Assembly (NCBI RefSeq): GCF_024139115.2
Contig: NC_085140.1
Location: forward strand, 337,529,099-337,593,098
Source of the DNA: Armigeres subalbatus
Taxonomy: Eukaryota > Arthropoda > Insecta > Diptera > Culicidae
Length of the DNA: 64,000 bases
Direction: 5' to 3'
A program made the translations under genes and the position numbers. The notes beneath the pieces were generated by a model, which ran no database searches, was not told the DNA's origin, and saw only the letters and a program-made list of their open reading frames with translations. Each line of letters starts with the position of its first letter. The first letter of the stretch is position 1. Shown here one piece after another: positions 56,591 to 64,000 of the stretch.

Positions 56591-57704
56591 AAAGAAAATT
56601 AAGTAACTTTTCCAACACGCCTCATAAATTTTAAATTTTTGAATAAAGTATTTGACCTGTTATTTTTCTGTTTGCTGTCTACTGGCTAGGCGATGTGTTG
56701 TTGTATTTTTGTAATCAAATCATGTCCATATGGTTTTAAAAATAATTGCAACATGTTTGAAATACAGAAAAGTTTTTAGATTTTTGCGATTCATTAATTT
56801 GCATTTGCTCGGTTAAAGGCAAGGGAAGATGAGATTCCTTCAGTTATAGGATGCTTTTGCCCGGCAGAAGGCAGGAGAGGATATGGTTACTTCTTTCAAT
56901 TTGAGCATGGAAGTAATGAAAATGGAAGTAATGATCATGTCCGTCTAGCTGGGAGGCCACTTATCCCTTTTTTGGGAGGATGTATTTGCCCAGCAGAAGC
57001 CAGAGAGGCTATGACTCCTTTTTTCAATTCAAATTATTGCTCGGTTCAATGCAAGGGGAGATATGATCCTTTTTTTGAAAGGATGCATTTGCTACGTAAC
57101 AAATAAAATCCATTTTTCAAAATGAATCTCTTTGAAAAAGCTTGCATTTTTCCTCTCCTTGATTTTTCATTTTAAAGCATGCATGAGTCCTGTCGGTCCT
57201 GTCTAGTCTCTTCCTTCCATATGACCTGATAAAAAGCCTGGAGTTCCATAATGCTATATACCAATAGACTCAGCTTGCCAAATAGAAGTGATGTGCATGT
57301 ATGAGCGTTTTGAAAGAGCGTGAAAATATGATTTCTTCAAATAAAAAAATGCTTCCCATAAAGCATGGGAGAATACGAATTCCTTTTCTAATAGAAGGGA
57401 AAAATGGGAAAATTTTCTAGCATACTCCTACACGAAAAACAAAACTAGCCACCAATGTCAAAATAATTTATTGCTGATTTATCTTGCTGGTAGGTGTGTC
57501 AATATTTAAAATGTACTCGTTTTTACAGGAAGCTTTTGAATTCTAAATTTGCCATGCCGTAATAACGTACCGTAACTTAATGGCTCGACAAATCTTACAC
57601 AGCTCTAATAATAATTGTGCTAAATTACCTTATGCCAAACGACATCATCCGAAATGGAATTATGCCAAACGGGGTACAATCATCCAAGAGTATTACGACT
57701 TCGA

Positions 57705-57900
57705 ACGTTGCCACTGCGAATTGTGCGACATGCCTAAGATGTGGTGGGGTTTGACAGTGAGCTCTGTTAGACTTCTGTAAAAAGCTGCATTTATCTGCTA
57801 GTGTTTGGTGGTACTTTAAATAGACCTGATACGATCCCCTCTGCGAGACAGAAGGTTTGCGCAGGGTAAATAAACCGGCCCTTAAAGTGAGATAATCACA
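57705..57900 (+). repeat. R1-like leader fragment, copy in unit 2
   Basis: Second copy of 56277-56450 within the tandem duplication. Confidence 0.6.
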
Positions 57901-57929
57901 TTACTGAAGAGGAAATAGCACTTTAGGGA

Positions 57930-58175
57930 GATATATTTCATTATTTTCAATAATTTATATTTGTTTGTATTTATAGACTTTTTATAATTTTTTTTGTTAA
58001 TTTTGAAGGAGGACCTTTGGTGGTCATAACTCCGGTACACCATGATTAATCTGGCCAACCTTCAATAGGAAACAATGTGACCGGGTTGCCCATCGAATGC
58101 AACTTTCTACGAGTGAATCGATGAAAGAAAAGTGCTTTGCGTACACTGAGTGTACGAAAAAGCCAAAAATACACA
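57930..58175 (-). repeat. tgcctttctcgt family fragment, longer in unit 2
   Basis: Includes ggtggtcataactccggtac and aataggaaacaatgtgacc (complement of a stretch like 12085-12140), then the end fragment as at 56500. The additional 157 bases are absent from unit 1. Confidence 0.5.
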
Positions 58176-58396
58176 AAATACTGTAAAGAAAACTAAGTAA
58201 CTTTTCCAACAAGCCTCATAAATTTTAAATCTTTGAATAAAGAATTTGAACTATTATTTTTCTGTTTGCTGTCTACTGGCTAGGCGATGTGTTGTTGTAT
58301 GTTTGTAATCAAATCATGTCCGTATGGTTTTGAAAATAATTGCAATATGTTTGAAATACAGAAAAGTTTTTAGATTTTTGCGATTAATTGATTTGT

Positions 58397-61067
58397 AAAA
58401 AGCGTCACGAAACTACTTTACTGTGATTATCAAGAAAATGTTGTGAGCCTCTAGGATTATCTTTGGATCCATACACTTAAAAAAATCATTTACGTAGTGG
58501 CAGGATATAAAAAAAACTCGAATTCAAATAAATCTGAAATTGTGTAGTTTTGGTTGTATAAAAATCAGAAAAATACTAATAATTGCATCAAAAAGATTTA
58601 ATTATCAAATTCCAAACAACTCAGCATTTGAAACCATTAGCATTTAATTTTTTCTATGCAGTTTTTGTAGATTTTTATTTGATATACTGAAATTATTCGT
58701 ACAAATTGCAGAGCTGCATCTCTACTTATAATACATCCAAATGCTATCATGAACATGTAAGTTAAAATTTGGAAGATGATATCAGCATTTCCATAACTTT
58801 GTAAAAAGCGTTTAACTTCACACAGAAGTATTACACTCATCTCATTGATCATAGTGTATTTCGAAGGGTTTCCAAGATTTTTCATTCAATGAAATCTTGT
58901 TTAACTAATTGCTATCAATAAAACGATGAAAACAAAAAAAACTCTCGGAACTATAATCGAGCGTTCAATTATCTCCATTATGAATCTCTGTCGGTCGTCT
59001 CGCATACCGAGCATATCATTTTGAGTGATTACTTCACGCATCGGATTAATTGAACGAGTTGAGAAGGACTCGTGAATCAGCAGAATCTACCTCCAGCATA
59101 CCTACGAGTACACGATTTGCATTCGCCTACGTCGTCGTAGGACGTTGCATCTGCCTTGCTGGCTTGTGATTGCCAATGAACGAAGGCGCGCGCTATCCAG
59201 AACCAACATCCACTTCTCGACATATTGATTAATCCTATCGTTTCTTGTTCGACGCCTCCCTCCGAGTCACTCCCTCACATAACTACAGCGTGGAGAACAA
59301 GGCACATGATCAACAACATACTTTGCATACAATAAGACCAATAAGTACTGCACCACCGACCGCCGATGCATGTACTTCGCTTCATTGCTCTTTTGTCAGT
59401 TCAGCATGCTGGCAGCAGGACCGGGCTTCGTACTAACCTCAATCTTGAGAGCCCTTGCCGCGGTCGGCCGTGTAGAGCAGTGCAGTGCCACAGACCGCCC
59501 TGCTGATAACAATGCAGAAGCGCATTCATCGCCATCGCACGCTGGCTGATGCACCAAAGGTAGAGGTGAAGGTTCTTTTTGCACCGCACGCAAGGGCGGT
59601 CTTGTCCTTCAAGAGCCGCCGCACCGCGCCGAGATGCTGTACCAACATCTGCATGGGGTACCGCGCTCGCGTAGAGCACAATAATCGAGTGGCTCTTGAT
59701 CACGTTCCATACTCAACTGGTTGAGCAGCCTTATTTTTCTGGTATCGGTATGAGGATGGCGAAAAATTACTCAGATAAACGGTTCCCAGTCCGAATGGGG
59801 AGGTCGGCGTCCAAAAACCCGCAAAGTGAACTAATTTTTCCCTCTCAGACTGTTCGGTCGAGAGGCGGTAATTTTCTAAAGCGATAATCAAACAACCTCA
59901 CACGTTTCGATTAGAAGAGAAGAGGCAATTGGTGTTCATTGGCGTAACTGCTGTAGGGGGCGATTAGTATTCGGTTTATTTTATATTTTAACCAATTCCA
60001 TGAAATTTTTATCATAGAAAGTGGAAAATTGTGTTTCAAGCATGATAAAAATTGCGGTTAAATTGAAATGACATGCTTACCCTTTGTAAAGTCGATTGAG
60101 TGACTGAATTCCATTGTCGAAAGTAAACAAAGAAGAATCATAAATATGTTACTCCTCCAGTTCAAAATCCTAGTTACGCCAATGCAAAAGTTTTAAAAGT
60201 ACACCGGATCTATCCCGGTAATCAATTAAACACTCCTATTTTAGCGAGTTCTCTTGCACCCTTCGTTCTTCGTCAGTTTATCAGTTTTGATGTTCCTTTT
60301 GAGTCCATCGGGTCGGTTGAATTCCCAGCGATGGAAAATCGAAAGGTCGGACAAGTTTAACTTGGTGGCCTTCCATCTTCCATGCTACATATGGGACTTG
60401 AACATTGGTTCGCATGAGAAAAGTCTCGAAACACTCCTCGGTGGTGCTGGTGTGGGCGCTCTGACACCTTAAACCAAAAACCATTATTAGGTACCACTTT
60501 CGAACCGATTCAAAATCTGAAACTGGAACAAACATTGCGCAAAACTGTTCTTCATCGCAGTTCAGAGAGCGGAGAAATGGCCAACCGAGTGCCGACACGC
60601 CAAACGCCGCCATCACCAGGCCAGCCTATTTGGCTTGACGCTTCCCGCGGTGAGGTACACGTTTGTTTGCGCCGCAGCGGTGATAGCCGGTTTGGCGCAT
60701 GGCCGTTAGGAAAATGATTGACTTAAAATCTGAAATGCTAACGGTTGCTAATGGATTGGATTCGTTTCGTCTGGATGGGAGTCCGCCGGATCATTGATGT
60801 GGCGTTAGTCGTGAAGTCTAATATCCCGGGGTGCTTATCGGTGAGTTGGATTAATGTTAAATCTACCATCATTCAGCGAAGGTAGTGAGAGAATTGTGTC
60901 ATCACCACATAATGTATAATAATTGGATAATATATAAACGAATATCATCTAAATTATTTCGAGTCTAACTAGGAGGTGAACTTCCCATTTATTTCCAGTG
61001 CTACTTTATGTCTAGTCAGATGTACTTCTTTGACATTGTTGGCTACATTATGTGTTTATGAGATACT
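58397..61067. other. No gene recognised; GC-richer 59.0-60.9 kb
   Basis: About 59050-59900 and 60240-60860 are GC-richer and non-repetitive with short frames on both strands, none with a domain. Possibly host regulatory or untranslated DNA. Confidence 0.35.
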
Positions 61068-61116
61068 TATTTGCTGCGAGGTTTCTGAGCAATGTAAGCA
61101 TTTTTGCTTTCGTATT
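61068..61116 (-). mobile_element. Feilai-like SINE fragment
   Basis: ctgcgaggtttctgagc and atttttgctttcgtattt match, with several changes, an internal part of the minus-strand copy at 54208-54504. Confidence 0.4.
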
Positions 61117-62271
61117 TGAATTTATATTTCTGTGATGACATATCCAAATTAAAAACAACGTTCACGAAAGCAGCTTAATTCCGATGGTATCATGGCAGCA
61201 TGCCTGGACACTTCACTTCGTGTCTATATCCTTTGCACGACGTTCAGCCGGAGCCTACACACTACGACCCTTTGACGTTTTTGAGGACATTTTCGGCAAT
61301 TCTTCGAGAGTATTTGCTACAGTGCATGTAGTTTGGATCTCGAACAACTAGTCCAGCAGTAAACATTCTTGAAAATATGTCTGAAACACCGCCAAAAATG
61401 CCAAAAGGTCGTTTTGCCCCGGGGGTGCATTTTACCCCAGTTTACGCTACTCAATAATCGAGGATATTCTATAAAAAATAGGCACATGCATTGATATGAA
61501 TAATTTTTTGTGCTCCTTTCAAGAGCAAAGTATTGCATTACAGTGTAAAAGTGGATTGGTGCGGTTAAACCATCTGTGTCAGTGTTCCAAATTATTTCAC
61601 ACTTCCTTCCACACACTTTCTCAAAATAATCACTTTTCTATCGAATGATAGGAATTCTATCCAACGCACTGAAACACTTCCTAGCACTGATTGAAATTTA
61701 AAAAGAAAGTTTCCAATGATTATCAGGTGGTATAATAAATTGATGTCTGTGCTAGGAAAGTGTATGGTGTGATTAGTGCTTATTCATAGTTACTCGATTG
61801 CGTACCCAGCATGTAATAGACGGGGCTGTTTGGGTTAACCAATGCGCACAATACCAGCTGTAAGATGCAAATTTCAATTCCTTTTTTGATCGATCAGTCG
61901 TCGATGAAATCGAAAAGCCGAATAGCAGCTTCCAGTTGGATGGACTTTAAGTCTCCAATATTTATTGAAAAGGGATTAACGTGACTCATCGGCCGCATCG
62001 CCGCTGAAACAACTCGTCTGGCTTTCAGTGGAAAACATTAGATTCCTAGAAGACACCATCTTCCCATATGTCCCAAATAAAGGAAAAAAAGGCGCGGAAC
62101 CAAAAACAAATATATTTCTTTGTAACGTTCGTTTACCGCCTGTGGTTGAGGCATACGTGTATCGTTCTCTATGGCTCCGGTGCAAAATTGGGAGGAAGTT
62201 CAAGAATTGATTGCAAACAGTCCTTTTCAGGACTATTGGTATTGAGGTATTGACCGTTCGGAAAAATCTTC
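61117..62271. other. No gene recognised
   Basis: No domain-bearing frame or repeat copy seen. Confidence 0.35.
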
Positions 62272-62440
62272 ACCAGAGTGTAAAATAATCAAAATTTTTT
62301 AGTGAAGTCCATTTTTCTTCATTTGTCAGTTCACTTCCGACACATTCATAGTCGGCTCTGGACAGTCAATATTCAGTTGAATATTAGTCATTGAATATTT
62401 ATGCACATTTCACAAATTGATATATTATCTGAAATCAACA
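62272..62440 (-). repeat. Inverted copy of the 36598-36770 repeat
   Basis: ccagagtgtaaaataatc at the left end, then atagtcggctctggacag and ttcagttgaatattagtc, all complementary to the other copy. Confidence 0.6.
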
Positions 62441-62453
62441 GTAGAATAAAAAG

Positions 62454-62642
62454 CGCGCGTTGGGAAGAGATGATGCAATAAGTTGGTTCGAATGGATGGC
62501 ATTAGTAGCAGTAAAATAAAATTTTCTCATGTAGGATTCGAGAATTTTCTTCAAAGAGCAAAATAAAGCATCTGGCGGCGACAGAGAGTTGCGCTTCGGT
62601 AGCAGAATCACAAGCGCGCGTCGGAGAGTGATGATGCAATAA
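62454..62642 (+). repeat. Direct repeat of a gcgcgcgt-gatgatgcaataa motif
   Basis: gcgcgcgttgggaagagatg (62454) and gcgcgcgtcggagagtgatg (62613) begin two related 30-bp segments about 160 bp apart, both ending in gatgcaataa. Confidence 0.5.
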
Positions 62643-63540
62643 ATTTGAATGAATAGAACAGGCATTGCAAACCATCCCATCATTCGATCTTTTGAGCAAA
62701 GATACTGATGAAATGATGGGATATCGATCTTAGTTATCTATCAGCTCAGTAAACAAAGTGCAATGATCGTCATGGAGAAACATTTTTTCACAGCTTTTGT
62801 TGTAGCAACACCTTCGCAACGCGAAGAAACCCCGAACTGCGCTGGCTATCCGGATCATCATCAAACGCTCAAATGATAATATCTTTTCAGAGTGCTCTTT
62901 GATTTGGGATAATATCTTTGCAGAAGCAAAGATAATATCCTGTGCTCAGATGATATTGCAATGCCTGGAATAGAATCACTAACAGAAACCAAACTACTAC
63001 GCCAAAAACCGATGCCACCGAAGTAGTCCATTTTCGCAATAAACCCTTTTTTTCAGAAAATGCTGGACCTGAGAAGAACCAACTTTTTTCCCAAATCGAC
63101 CTTTTCAATGACCAACTGACGCCACAATTTGTAATAAATTTTCAGCATCGCCACTTGAAAATGTTACCAGCGCCTTCGTGCTGCTGTGTCCGCTCCGCGG
63201 CTTTCGCTTCGCTGCGACCGCTCTGCGTGAAATCTTGTTCCAACTGAGGATTAGATTCAATCCCGTAAGTTGCTTAATTTTGATGTCTGTGCTTGCGATG
63301 CATGTACGTGATTGGTTGGTATACTTATTTCTAAACTTTTTATCAATCATTATCGATAATAAATAGTTAAAAATCGCAAAATGTACCCCAATATAGAAAA
63401 GACAGACGTAGTTCTACGTCAAAAAAATAAAATTGGTGCACGTAGACCAATGCTGCGTAGCTTATTCTTAGCGAGCTACTCGAACTTTTCCATTATACGA
63501 TGAAGATGTACAAAAGTAATGCAAACGGAAAAGGGCCTTT
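62643..63540. other. No gene recognised
   Basis: Small hairpins only (for example gataatatctttgc with gcaaagataatatc at 62909-62938). Confidence 0.35.
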
Positions 63541-64000
63541 GGGGCCGAAGACCACTAGGCCGAAAGTTGTTTGACAAAATAAACAATTTGGCAGAGCAAA
63601 CCATTAAGCCGAAAGTCATATGGTCGAAAATGGCATTTGGTCGAACGGGTCATACGGCCGAAAATGCGGATTAGCCGATTGGGTTGTTTGGCAGATAGGG
63701 CCTTTTGGTCGAAAATGTAATTAGATACGACGAGTCACATGGCCTAAAATGTCATTTGGCTGCACCGGTCATGCGCCTTATTTCTTAGTTCCCATTACTG
63801 ACTCCTCATTTCTCAATTTTCACAGTGCTAAGTGAGAAATGAGGAGTGAGAAATGAGGTATGAGACGAATGACTGTGAAAAGTGAGAAGAGCGAAGTAAA
63901 AAGTACGAAGTGATACGTCTCATTTCTCACTTCACATTTTTCCCAGTGAGAAATGAGGAATGAAAAGTGAGAAATGAGACTTTTCATTACTCATTTCTCA
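63541..64000. repeat. Minisatellite plus gtgagaaatgag module, cut by window end
   Basis: 63541-63775: 16-18 bp units (ggccgaaagttgtttg, tggtcgaaaatggcattt). 63785-64000: repeated ctcatttctcac / gtgagaaatgaggagtgag blocks with gatacgtctcatttctc near 63921. Same layout as at 17461 and 49244. Confidence 0.65.

Larger units (their letters stand above)
55362..58396 (+). repeat. 1.44-kb tandem duplication
   Basis: Unit 1 (about 55362-56800) and unit 2 (about 56801-58396) align end to end; ggttaaaggcaagggaagat starts at 55372 and 56811, an offset of 1439. Both end with gaaatacagaaaagttttta. Unit 2 carries about 157 extra bases (57930-58086) and unit 1 has one more atgccaaacg unit. Few other differences are seen, so the duplication is recent. 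Confidence 0.85.

Overview
The window looks like nuclear, TE-rich, non-coding DNA of an Aedes-type mosquito. The main evidence is two near-complete Feilai-like tRNA SINEs (4934-5227 and 54208-54504). Around them lie R1-, RTE- and LOA-like non-LTR retrotransposons, a Penelope-like element, Tc1/mariner remnants, many palindromic MITEs and mosquito-type minisatellites. I recognise no host protein-coding gene. It could be a large intron or an intergenic region. A few GC-richer, non-repetitive islands (about 14.4-15.4, 16.1-16.7, 40.9-41.4, 46.4-46.8 and 59.0-60.9 kb) are where host regulatory DNA or untranslated exons would most plausibly lie.

Layout. 0.7-2.7 kb: 5'-truncated Penelope-like element (RT plus GIY-YIG) with a hammerhead-ribozyme-like 3' UTR. 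4.9-7.6 kb: Feilai SINE and a TIR-bearing MITE. 7.6-10.4 kb: R1-clade (Waldo-like) element in a TG-rich microsatellite, with broken gag and almost all of ORF2 deleted. 11-20 kb: MITEs, tRNA-like remnants and two copies of a 57-59 bp micro-retroposon with 12-bp target duplications. 20-23 kb: Penelope-type terminal inverted repeat, an intact PHD-finger retroelement ORF1, and an internally deleted R1-like derivative. 24.4-26.2 kb: decayed LOA/I-type RT carrying a hAT-like MITE; a third micro-retroposon lies at 26.9 kb.

29.6-35.1 kb is a nest of insertions: a large composite repeat hit by a TTAA palindromic MITE and by a foldback with roughly 0.5-kb arms, the foldback itself split by an RTE insertion. 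35.9-39.6 kb: second TTAA MITE, 17-bp minisatellite arrays with a 170-bp higher-order period, and a second RTE fragment. 39.6-47 kb is mostly unassigned. 47.1-47.5 kb: mariner-like transposase debris. 48.26-49.24 kb: a foldback element whose inverted ends are minisatellite and whose core is a roughly 720-bp polypurine tract. 51.0-52.8 kb: palindromes and Penelope-type ends with hammerhead-like cores. 53.7-58.4 kb: second composite repeat followed by a 1.44-kb tandem duplication. 63.5-64 kb: another minisatellite plus purine module running off the window.

There is no gene pathway here. The interest is in how the mobile elements are built, nested and moved, read from target-site duplications visible in the sequence. 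Clade names rest on recognised protein motifs only; no database search was run.
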